This document shows, one piece after another, positions 1 through 5,776 of a stretch of DNA of 6,286 nt. The notes beneath the pieces were generated by a model. It saw only the letters and a list, made by a program, of their open reading frames with translations. It ran no database searches and was not told where the DNA came from. The number at the start of each line of letters is the position of its first letter. The first letter of the stretch is position 1. This stretch comes from Arenicellales bacterium (lineage in GTDB: Bacteria > Pseudomonadota > Gammaproteobacteria > BMS3Bbin11): contig JARFQC010000024.1 in the NCBI GenBank assembly GCA_029287965.1, positions 1 through 6,286 on the forward strand. Reading direction: 5' to 3'. The translations under genes were made by a program, and so were the position numbers.

Positions 1-1
1 G

Positions 2-274
2 TACCTGACTTCAGGTAATGACAATGTTGCCCTGCACCAGGCCGAACCCGGCGAGGGTGCCCAGCACCTGGACCACATCGGTTTTATCATCCCGAATGCT
101 GACGAGGTCGATCAGTGGTACGACTTCCTTGCCGCCAACGACATTGAGATATTCAAGCCACCCCGTACGCACCGCGACGGCGCCAGGAGTTTTTACTGTC
201 GAGACCCGGACGGCAACGTAGTCCAGATCATCTATCACCCGCCGCTCGCTTCAAGTTCGTCCCAACGCGCGTAG
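2..274 (+). CDS. VOC/glyoxalase-fold protein, 3' part only
   Basis: The last 90 codons of a gene whose start lies before the window. The reading frame is open from base 2 to the TAG at 272-274. The visible protein has the end of one VOC module (residues 1-13) and then a full beta-alpha-beta-beta-beta module: HLDHIGF at 22-28 (candidate metal-ligand His), a helix with DEVDQWYDFL at 34-43, and the hallmark DPDGNVVQIIY at 68-78. The usual metal-binding Glu of that last strand is Gln75, also common in VOC enzymes. The family includes glyoxalase I, extradiol dioxygenases and fosfomycin-resistance enzymes; substrate cannot be assigned from this fragment. The Ser-rich tail (SSSSQRA) is encoded where the gene overlaps the opposite-strand ABC-F gene by 40 bp. 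The antisense open frame here is a shadow, since only the plus frame has a family signature. Confidence 0.88.
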   Translation, partial: YLTSGNDNVALHQAEPGEGAQHLDHIGFIIPNADEVDQWYDFLAANDIEIFKPPRTHRDGARSFYCRDPDGNVVQIIYHPPLASSSSQRA

Positions 275-2136
275 GCGATTGACAGCGCCTGCTCGATTTC
301 ACCCAGGCGGCTTTTATCAGCCGCGATAGCGGCCTTGTCATTATTGAAGTAGTCCGGCTCAATCATGGCCGACTGCAGCGACTCCTGCTCGGCTTCCAGC
401 TTTTCAATGCGGCCTGGCAGCTGATCCAGTTCCCGCTGCAGCTTGTAGCTCAGTTTCTGCGTTCGCGGCTTGTCCTGCACTACCGGCCTCCCGGCAGCGG
501 GTTCTGCTGCTTCTGCTTCTGTTGAGGGTGCCGGTGACTGCCTGTCAGGGCGCTGGCGGAGCCAGTCTTCGTAACCGCCTACGAATTCACGAATGACACC
601 CCCGCCTTCGAAGGACAGGGTGCTGGTCACGACATTGTCGAGGAAGTCGCGATCATGGCTGATCAGCAGCAGGGTACCCGAATACTCGGCCAGCTTTTCC
701 TCCAGCAGGTCCAGGGTGTCGATGTCGAGGTCATTGGTGGGCTCATCCATCACCAGGACGTTCGAGGGGCGCGAGAACAGCCTGGCCAGCAGCAGCCGGT
801 TGCGCTCCCCGCCGGACAGCGCATTGACCGGTGACCTTGCTCGATCGGGTGCAAACAGGAAGTCCTGCAGGTAGCTGATCAGGTGGCGGGGCTGGCCATT
901 GATGTCGATATGGTCGGAACCGTGCCCCAGGTTCTCGATGACGCTGGAGTTTTCGTCCAGCTGCGCGCGCTGCTGGTCAAAATAGGCGATGTCCAGGCGT
1001 GTGCCATGCCTGACTGTGCCGCTGTCCGGCTCCAGTTCGCCGAGCAGCAGTCGCAGTAGCGTGGTTTTACCTACGCCGTTCGGTCCCAGCAGGCCGATCC
1101 TGTCGCCGCGCATGACCGTGAGGGAGAAATCCCTGACGACGGGCTGGCCGTCGTAGGCGAAGGACAGTTTATCCGCTTCGATGACAATCCGGCCGGATTT
1201 ACCGGACTGTTGTATGTTCATGGCGGTCTGGCCGGTTCGGTTCCGGCGGGCGCTGCGTTCGGCACGAAGCTTTTTCAGTGCCCTGACGCGCCCCTCGTTG
1301 CGTGTTCGCCTGGCCTGTATGCCTTTGCGTATCCAGACTTCCTCGGCGGCGAGTTTGCGATCCTGCTCTGCCTCCTGCTTCAGCTCTGCTTCGATCTGCT
1401 GCTGGCGCCGTTTGCGGTATGTGGTGTAGTCGCAATCCCAGTCTGTCAGGCTGCCTCGATCCAGTTCCAGCACGCGGTTCGCCAGGCGCTGGATGAAACG
1501 GCGGTCATGGGAAATGAACAGCAGGGTCACCTTGCTGGCAAGCAGAAATTCTTCCAGCCAGCCGATCATGTCTATGTCGAGGTGGTTGGTAGGCTCGTCC
1601 AGCAGCAGCACATCCGGGTCGCGCACCAGGGCACGCCCCAGCAGTACGCGGCGCTGCTGGCCGCCGGACTGGCTTGCGAAGGGAGTGTCGGCATCCAGCG
1701 ACAGCCTGGACAACACGGTGCTGATGCGCTGGTGGGCGTTCCAGCCGTCATTGGCATCTATCTGATCGTGCAGCTTGTGCAACGTGTCCAGTCCCTGCTG
1801 ATCGAGTTGCTCGGCCTTCGCGCTCAGCTGGTGATAGTGTTCCAGTGATCGGCCTGTGGCGCCGAGGCCGCCTGCGATGACGTGGTAATTACTGCCGTCC
1901 ATGCCGGCAGGGACTTCCTGGCTCATGCGCGTGATGACCGTGCCGCGGCGACTTTCCAGCTCTCCGCTGTCCACGTGCAGCTGGCCATCAAGTAACTTCA
2001 GCAAGCTGGATTTACCCGCGCCGTTCCTGCCCAGCAGGCAGATCCGTTCGCCCTGGCTGATTTTGAGGTTGATACGGTCGAGCAGGGCAGGCAGTCCGAA
2101 ACTGAGACTGACATCCCGCAGCGTAATGAGATTCAT
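235..2136 (-). CDS. uup: ABC-F family ATPase, Uup-like
   Basis: A 633-aa soluble tandem-ATPase protein with no membrane segments. NBD1: Walker A GRNGAGKS at 36-43, signature SGGQQ at 157-161, Walker B ending LLLDEPTNHLD at 177-187, switch His210. A charged linker follows at about 238-310 (the ABC-F P-site tRNA-interaction linker region). NBD2: Walker A GPNGVGKT at 351-358, signature SGGER at 441-445, Walker B VMDEPTNDLD at 462-471, His494. A Pro/Ala/Glu-rich spacer (533-556) leads to a C-terminal coiled coil at about 560-628, the Uup-type domain. All catalytic residues are intact and the length matches E. coli Uup (about 635 aa). Uup proteins are cytoplasmic, linked to transposon precise excision, branched replication intermediates and ribosome function. 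The ATG at 2136 is chosen because MNLITLRDVSLSFG matches the family N-terminus; a TTG at 2178, 5 nt past the rubredoxin stop, would add 14 residues. Neither start has a well-spaced Shine-Dalgarno. Likely cotranscribed with the upstream rubredoxin gene (47-nt gap). Confidence 0.95.
   Translation of the reverse strand: MNLITLRDVSLSFGLPALLDRINLKISQGERICLLGRNGAGKSSLLKLLDGQLHVDSGELESRRGTVITRMSQEVPAGMDGSNYHVIAGGLGATGRSLEHYHQLSAKAEQLDQQGLDTLHKLHDQIDANDGWNAHQRISTVLSRLSLDADTPFASQSGGQQRRVLLGRALVRDPDVLLLDEPTNHLDIDMIGWLEEFLLASKVTLLFISHDRRFIQRLANRVLELDRGSLTDWDCDYTTYRKRRQQQIEAELKQEAEQDRKLAAEEVWIRKGIQARRTRNEGRVRALKKLRAERSARRNRTGQTAMNIQQSGKSGRIVIEADKLSFAYDGQPVVRDFSLTVMRGDRIGLLGPNGVGKTTLLRLLLGELEPDSGTVRHGTRLDIAYFDQQRAQLDENSSVIENLGHGSDHIDINGQPRHLISYLQDFLFAPDRARSPVNALSGGERNRLLLARLFSRPSNVLVMDEPTNDLDIDTLDLLEEKLAEYSGTLLLISHDRDFLDNVVTSTLSFEGGGVIREFVGGYEDWLRQRPDRQSPAPSTEAEAAEPAAGRPVVQDKPRTQKLSYKLQRELDQLPGRIEKLEAEQESLQSAMIEPDYFNNDKAAIAADKSRLGEIEQALSIAYARWDELEASGG
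286..316 (+). terminator. weak candidate terminator for the VOC gene
   Basis: Twelve bases past the VOC stop there is a 6-bp GC-rich inverted repeat, CGCCTG (286-291) and CAGGCG (304-309), with a 12-nt loop, then GCTTTTA. The stem is short, the loop is large and the T run is only four, so it would be a weak intrinsic terminator at best. It also lies inside the coding sequence of the opposite-strand uup-like gene, so the match may be accidental. Confidence 0.2.
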
Positions 2137-2183
2137 GGATTGTGTATATGCGGTCCTGCGAATGCAGGCGCCGGTCAATCAGT

Positions 2184-2357
2184 TCAGTCGTCAGTCAGCT
2201 CGATCATGTCGAATTCCGACTTGGTGACACCGCATTCGGGGCATTGCCAGGTTTCGGGTATATCGTCCCAGCTGGTGCCGGGCGCGACGCCATCATCCGG
2301 CAGGCCTCTCGATTCGTCATAGATAAAGCCGCATACCAGGCATTGCCATTTACGCAT
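2184..2357 (-). CDS. rubredoxin
   Basis: A 57-aa rubredoxin, a small soluble one-electron carrier with a single Fe(Cys)4 centre. Both ligand pairs are present: CLVCG at 6-10 and CPECG at 39-43. The conserved aromatic and loop residues are also there (Trp4, Tyr13, Trp30, Trp37, and the GLPDDGVAPGTSW loop at 18-30). Length is typical for the class (about 52-60 aa). The start follows family practice (MRKWQC). A second ATG lies immediately upstream at 2360; the GGGGA about 7 nt before the 2357 ATG favours the inner one. An in-frame extension to 2438 has no family similarity. The gene is followed after 47 nt by the uup-like gene on the same strand, suggesting an operon. No rubredoxin reductase or alkane hydroxylase is visible nearby, so the redox partner is unknown. 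Confidence 0.94.
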   Translation of the reverse strand: MRKWQCLVCGFIYDESRGLPDDGVAPGTSWDDIPETWQCPECGVTKSEFDMIELTDD

Positions 2358-2387
2358 CATACTTCCCCGATTCGTCGATTCATTGAG

Positions 2388-2424
2388 CAAGTTTAACAGG
2401 AACTCGCAGCCTGTTTGGCGCTTG
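2388..2424. promoter_or_regulatory. imperfect dyad in a divergent intergenic region
   Basis: In the 124-bp gap between the divergent rubredoxin and DUF2797 genes there is an inverted repeat AACAGG (2395-2400) / CCTGTT (2410-2415) with a 9-nt spacer. It is flanked by a second pair, CAAG (2388-2391) / CTTG (2421-2424). It could be an operator shared by the two promoters or a leader hairpin. I could not identify a convincing -35/-10 pair on either strand around it, so the function is a guess. Confidence 0.25.
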
Positions 2425-2481
2425 ATCTGCATGGCCATTTATTACACCATCGCCCGACTGACATAGCATACGGTGTTCTGC

Positions 2482-3303
2482 ATGCATCACGAAGGCAATT
2501 TGCGCAAAATGGAATCACTGCTTGGCGACCCCGTGGAGTATGGGCTGCCGGTAGGGAAATTCATCGTGCCGCTGAACCCTCTGATTGGCAAGTATATTTC
2601 GCTGCACTACAAGGGCCTCATCAACTGCATCCACTGCGGACGCAAAACCAGCAAGAGCTTCGCGCAGGGGTACTGCTTTCCGTGCATGCGTTCGCTGGCC
2701 GAATGCGACAGCTGCATCGTACGCCCGGAAACCTGCCATTTTGCAGAAGGCACCTGCCGTGACGAAGACTGGGCGAATGATCACTGCATGCAGGATCACT
2801 TTGTCTACCTGGCCAATAGCTCAGCGGTAAAAGTCGGCATCACCCGGGGTTCGCAGATCCCCACGCGCTGGATAGACCAGGGTGCATTCGAGGCCATGCC
2901 CATCTACCGGGTCAGCAACAGGCTGCTGTCAGGCAAGCTGGAAGTCATTATCAAGCAGCAGGTGTCAGACCGCACAGACTGGCGCAAAATGCTCAAGGGC
3001 GTACCTGACAGCATCGACCTTGCCGATGCACGCGAACAGATTCTGGAAGCAGTAGGCAGTGACCTGGATAACCTCATCGCAGAGGAAGGTGAGGATCGGG
3101 TCTCGCCTGTGATTGAGAGTAATCAAGTACAAATCAACTACCCGGTGCAAGAATACCCCGACAAGGTCGTCTCACTGGGTTTCGACAAGACCCCCGAGAT
3201 ACACGGCAGACTGCTGGGCATCAAGGGCCAGTACCTGATACTGGATAAAGGCGTCATCAACATCCGCAAGCATGCGGGTTATCACGTCAGGCTAACGGTC
3301 TGA
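2482..3303 (+). CDS. DUF2797 family Cys-rich protein
   Basis: A 273-aa cytoplasmic protein matching from memory the DUF2797 family along its length: N-terminal GNLRKM (5-10), CIHCGRKTSKSFAQGYC (49-65), VYLANSS (108-114), KVGIT (117-121), PTRWIDQGA (127-135), and the C-terminal KGQYLILDKGVINIRKHAGY (248-267). Nine cysteines lie between 49 and 102 (C49, C52, C65, C68, C75, C78, C85, C92, C102), mostly as CxxC pairs, suggesting one or two structural zinc sites. The middle segment (about 107-160) resembles a GIY-YIG nuclease core, with Tyr109, Val-Gly-Ile at 118-120, Arg129 and Glu154; this is my inference. No biochemical function is known to me. The start is uncertain: ATG 2482 keeps the conserved GNLRKM motif but has no Shine-Dalgarno; GTG 2473 would add three residues, and ATG 2509 would cut into the conserved region. 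Confidence 0.92.
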   Translation: MHHEGNLRKMESLLGDPVEYGLPVGKFIVPLNPLIGKYISLHYKGLINCIHCGRKTSKSFAQGYCFPCMRSLAECDSCIVRPETCHFAEGTCRDEDWANDHCMQDHFVYLANSSAVKVGITRGSQIPTRWIDQGAFEAMPIYRVSNRLLSGKLEVIIKQQVSDRTDWRKMLKGVPDSIDLADAREQILEAVGSDLDNLIAEEGEDRVSPVIESNQVQINYPVQEYPDKVVSLGFDKTPEIHGRLLGIKGQYLILDKGVINIRKHAGYHVRLTV

Positions 3304-3384
3304 TCGAGATTCCTCCGGAACGTCCGACAGCTGTTATCAACCTGACCGGGTAGGCCCTACGGCTCCGGATGCGAGGGGACGCTC

Positions 3385-3516
3385 ATGGCGCTCTGGATGG
3401 ATCTTCTGTTTGGCAACTGGATCGGTATACTTGGTCTTTCAACGATCGTTTTTATTATCGGCATGGCTATTTTTCTGCTGCGCATGGCGATAACAAAGAT
3501 GAACGCACACGAATGA
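3385..3516 (+). CDS. DUF3149-type single-span membrane microprotein
   Basis: A 43-aa protein with an excellent ribosome binding site (GAGGGG at 3373-3378, 6 nt before ATG). It starts MALWMDLLFGN, the pattern I recall for DUF3149 proteins, followed by one strongly hydrophobic helix at about 13-32 and a basic tail (R33, K38). The positive tail after the helix suggests an inner-membrane protein with its C-terminus in the cytoplasm. The function of the family is unknown. It lies 81 bp after the DUF2797 gene on the same strand and may be cotranscribed; no promoter or terminator is clear in that gap. Its TGA is directly followed by the reverse-strand stop of the dehydrogenase gene, so there is no room between the two convergent genes. 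Confidence is good because RBS, family-like start and a clean membrane helix agree. Confidence 0.85.
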   Translation: MALWMDLLFGNWIGILGLSTIVFIIGMAIFLLRMAITKMNAHE

Positions 3517-4470
3517 TCAGCTGACCTGATTGCGAACGCTGCCACCCAGGTACGCCTCGATATTCAGCTTTAATTCATTGATCAGCGTCTGACGCGCCTG
3601 TCGGCTCGCCCATGCGGTATGCGGGGTGAGGAGCAGGTTCGGTACACCTGACTGCAGCAAGGGGTTGTCCTGCACGGGCGGCTCCTTGCTCAGCACGTCA
3701 ATACCTGCACCGCCGATAACGCCCTGCTTCAGGGCGTGGGCCAGGGCTGCCTCATCTACTATGCCGCCACGGGCGGCATTGATCAGCAGTGCTCCCGGTT
3801 TCATGAGGCTCAACTCTCGTTGACCGATCAGGTTGCGTGTCTGCTGTGTCAGCGGAACATGCAGGCTGATTATGTCGGACTGCGCAAGCAGTTCATCAAG
3901 AGGCAGTCGCTCAGCGGAATGTTCGCCGGTCAGTGACCGGGCAACCAGGACGTGCATCCCCAGGGCCGGTGCAACGGCGGCGACCGCCCGGCCGAGCACG
4001 CCATAACCGACTATGCCCAGTGACTTGCCGCTGACTTCTTCTATCGGGTAATCCAGCAGGCAGAAGTTATCGCTCTTCTGCCATTGCCCGCGCCGTACGG
4101 CACCCGTGTAGTCCTGCAGGCGCGTGGACAGCGACAGGATCAGTGCATAGACGTGCTGCACGACGGAATGCGTGGCGTAATTCCTGACGTTGGAAACTGG
4201 AATGCCTGCCGATGCTGCTGCATTGACATCAATATGGTTGTAACCCGTTGCCGCGGCGCTGATGTAGCTGACCTGACTGGATGACAGGATAGCCGGTGCA
4301 TCCAGCACGCACTTGTTGCTGACGATGATATCGGCATCACGGATGCGATCGGCCAGTTCCCCGGGCCGGGTGGCCTGGTAAAAACTCCACGACAGCGGCA
4401 GCTGTTCCAGGGGCTGCAGCGAAAGATCGTCCGGTCCGACAGTGGCCAGGTCGAGAAAAACGGCTTTCAT
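3517..4470 (-). CDS. D-2-hydroxyacid dehydrogenase (hydroxypyruvate/glycerate reductase-like)
   Basis: A 317-aa cytoplasmic NAD(P)-dependent oxidoreductase that interconverts a 2-keto acid and a D-2-hydroxy acid. The N-terminal substrate domain holds SNK at 51-53 and AAATGYNHID at 72-81. The Rossmann domain has GYGVLG at 155-160. The catalytic triad is visible: Arg234 in NAARGG, Glu263 in LSKEPP, His284 in LTPHTAW. The opening MKAVFLD and overall length resemble HprA-type hydroxypyruvate/glycerate reductases, but substrate is not settled by sequence. At the position where NADH enzymes keep Asp after the second beta strand there is Arg178 (VLVARS), which hints at NADPH use. The ATG at 4470 is well supported: AGAGGA at 4481-4476 lies 5 nt upstream and it matches the family start; an upstream in-frame extension to 4560 does not. 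Convergent with the DUF3149 gene and divergent from hemH. Confidence 0.94.
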   Translation of the reverse strand: MKAVFLDLATVGPDDLSLQPLEQLPLSWSFYQATRPGELADRIRDADIIVSNKCVLDAPAILSSSQVSYISAAATGYNHIDVNAAASAGIPVSNVRNYATHSVVQHVYALILSLSTRLQDYTGAVRRGQWQKSDNFCLLDYPIEEVSGKSLGIVGYGVLGRAVAAVAPALGMHVLVARSLTGEHSAERLPLDELLAQSDIISLHVPLTQQTRNLIGQRELSLMKPGALLINAARGGIVDEAALAHALKQGVIGGAGIDVLSKEPPVQDNPLLQSGVPNLLLTPHTAWASRQARQTLINELKLNIEAYLGGSVRNQVS

Positions 4471-4491
4471 ATCTGTCCTCTGCGGGTTGGG

Positions 4492-4497
4492 ATCATA
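4492..4497 (-). promoter_or_regulatory. possible -10 element for the dehydrogenase gene
   Basis: On the minus strand TATGAT (4497 down to 4492) matches the sigma70 -10 consensus at five of six bases and would start transcription near 4485, giving a short leader that still contains the AGAGGA ribosome binding site. No recognisable -35 lies 16-18 bp upstream, so the call is weak. Confidence 0.25.
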
Positions 4498-4544
4498 TGG
4501 CGCTGTATCGGGCGTTGGTCTGGCCTGATTGCACCATGTCACGA

Positions 4545-4625
4545 ATGAGGAGCGCAACAATCAGCGCAGCGTCTAGGCGCATGCAGGACTGCGGTGTAGA
4601 ATCGTCGGACTTTCACTTCTATTAA
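4545..4625 (+). other. possible 26-codon leader ORF overlapping the hemH start
   Basis: An ATG-initiated 26-codon frame (MRSATISAAS at the start, SSDFHFY at the end) whose TAA at 4623-4625 overlaps the hemH ATG as TAATG. HemH has no Shine-Dalgarno, so termination-reinitiation could deliver ribosomes to it. However, the short ORF itself lacks a good ribosome binding site, and a frame of this size arises easily by chance. A shorter version from the internal ATG at 4581 has 14 codons. A TAGAAT -10-like hexamer at 4597-4602, if used, would start transcription inside this ORF and exclude it. Confidence 0.2.
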
Positions 4626-5737
4626 TGTCACTCATGGCGCGCTACCAGAATCCCGAGCAATACTCGCATAACAATCCGCAGCGCATAGGCGTGCTGCTGG
4701 TCAACCTCGGCACCCCCGAAGCAGCGACACCCGCGGCCGTACGCAAGTACCTGGCGGAGTTCCTGTCCGATCCGAGAATCGTCGAACTGCCGCGCCTGTT
4801 GTGGTGGCTGGTTCTGCATGGTGTGCTGCTGCGCATCAGGCCGCGCAAGGTGGCGAAGACCTATGCAAGCATCTGGTCTGAGGAGGGGTCGCCCTTGCTG
4901 GCTATAGGCCGCAGGCAGGCCCGGGCCGTACAGCAGGAACTGGATATCCTTCACCCCGACGTATTCGATGTTCAGCTGGCAATGCGTTATGGCACGCCGT
5001 CAATCAGGTCGTCTCTGGATGTATTTCGCCTGCAGGCCTGCAGGCAGGTCATCGTGCTCCCGCTATTTCCCCAGTACTCGGCCACCACGAGCGCATCGGT
5101 CATCGACGAGGTAGGCAGATGCCTGCGGGACTGGAGACTGGTGCCAGAATTGCGAACGGTGATGAACTACCACGACGATGAACGATATATCGAGGCGCTG
5201 GCGTCCAGCATAGAAACGTTCTGGTCGGACAAGAACAGGAAACAACGTCTGCTGATGTCCTTTCACGGTATACCGCAACGCTACGTCAATGCAGGTGATA
5301 CCTATTACTGCGAATGCAGTAAAACGGCCCGCTTGCTGGCAGAGAGGCTTGCCCTCAAGGAAGGCGAGTGGCAGTTGTTGTTCCAGTCACGTTTCGGTCG
5401 TGAACCCTGGCTGCAGCCCTACCTGGATAAAACACTGGAAAAACTGCCGGAAGGCGGGGTCAGGTCGGTGGACGTGGTCTGTCCGGGGTTTTCAGCGGAC
5501 TGCCTGGAGACACTGGAAGAGGTCGCTATTGAGAACAGGGACATATTCATCGAGTCCGGCGGCCGGGAGTTTGACTACATACCTGCCTTGAATGATAGTG
5601 AGGGGCATATCGGCATGCTGGCCGGTTTGATTGAAGAACATTCCCGTGGCTGGATTGAAGAGGTCACGGGGAATAATCAGCCCGAGCAGCTGCAGGCCAG
5701 GCACGAACGTGCCTGTGCAGCCGGGTACGCTAAATAA
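4625..5737 (+). CDS. hemH: ferrochelatase
   Basis: A 370-aa ferrochelatase, which inserts Fe2+ into protoporphyrin IX in the last step of protoheme synthesis, at the cytoplasmic face of the membrane. Seen in order: VLLVNLGTPEA at 23-33, the SDPRIVELP segment at 48-56, the porphyrin-binding IVLPLFPQYSATT at 143-155, catalytic His214 in MSFHGIPQRY, FQSRFGREPWLQPY at 253-266, and catalytic Glu295 in CPGFSADCLETLEE. All key residues are intact. It is longer than E. coli HemH (about 320 aa), with extra residues at the N-terminus and a Glu/Gln/Arg-rich tail after 340, as in many proteobacterial homologues. The ATG at 4625 has no Shine-Dalgarno (upstream is pyrimidine-rich CTTTCACTTCTATTA); a second ATG at 4634 also lacks one, so the start is uncertain by three residues. 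No in-frame ATG, GTG or TTG lies between 4625 and the upstream stop at 4574. An exported MBL-fold gene follows after 39 nt. Confidence 0.97.
   Translation: MSLMARYQNPEQYSHNNPQRIGVLLVNLGTPEAATPAAVRKYLAEFLSDPRIVELPRLLWWLVLHGVLLRIRPRKVAKTYASIWSEEGSPLLAIGRRQARAVQQELDILHPDVFDVQLAMRYGTPSIRSSLDVFRLQACRQVIVLPLFPQYSATTSASVIDEVGRCLRDWRLVPELRTVMNYHDDERYIEALASSIETFWSDKNRKQRLLMSFHGIPQRYVNAGDTYYCECSKTARLLAERLALKEGEWQLLFQSRFGREPWLQPYLDKTLEKLPEGGVRSVDVVCPGFSADCLETLEEVAIENRDIFIESGGREFDYIPALNDSEGHIGMLAGLIEEHSRGWIEEVTGNNQPEQLQARHERACAAGYAK
5028..5045. repeat. perfect 18-bp palindrome inside hemH
   Basis: GCCTGCAGGCCTGCAGGC is its own reverse complement and consists of two tandem CCTGCAGG units (5029-5036, 5037-5044). 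It encodes part of RLQACRQ in HemH, where codon choice and a local Leu-Gln-Ala-Cys-Arg run could explain it. No regulatory role is evident. Confidence 0.6.
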
Positions 5738-5776
5738 TTATAAAAGACAGACATCACACACGAGGAGCAACTGGAC

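Noticed and set aside
11..238. A 75-codon open frame on the minus strand at the left edge
   Set aside because: The plus frame across the same bases gives clear VOC motifs (HLDHIGF, DPDGN), so the minus frame is a shadow.
1210..1848. A 212-codon open frame on the plus strand
   Set aside because: It is wholly antisense to the two ATP-binding domains of the uup-like gene, has no recognisable motif, and is a typical GC-rich shadow frame.
2137..2178. A 14-residue N-terminal extension of the uup-like protein from TTG 2178
   Set aside because: The added residues have no family similarity and there is no ribosome binding site. The ATG at 2136 aligns with Uup starts, although coupling to the rubredoxin stop 5 nt upstream cannot be excluded.
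3350..3365. GTAGG-C-CCTAC inverted repeat after the DUF2797 gene as a terminator
   Set aside because: The loop would be a single base, which cannot form a hairpin without opening the stem, and no T run follows.
4471..4560. A 30-residue N-terminal extension of the dehydrogenase
   Set aside because: The internal ATG at 4470 has a well-placed AGAGGA and matches the family start; the extension looks like non-coding sequence.
4628..4954. Antisense open frames under the 5' part of hemH
   Set aside because: They have no motifs and lie opposite a well-conserved ferrochelatase frame.
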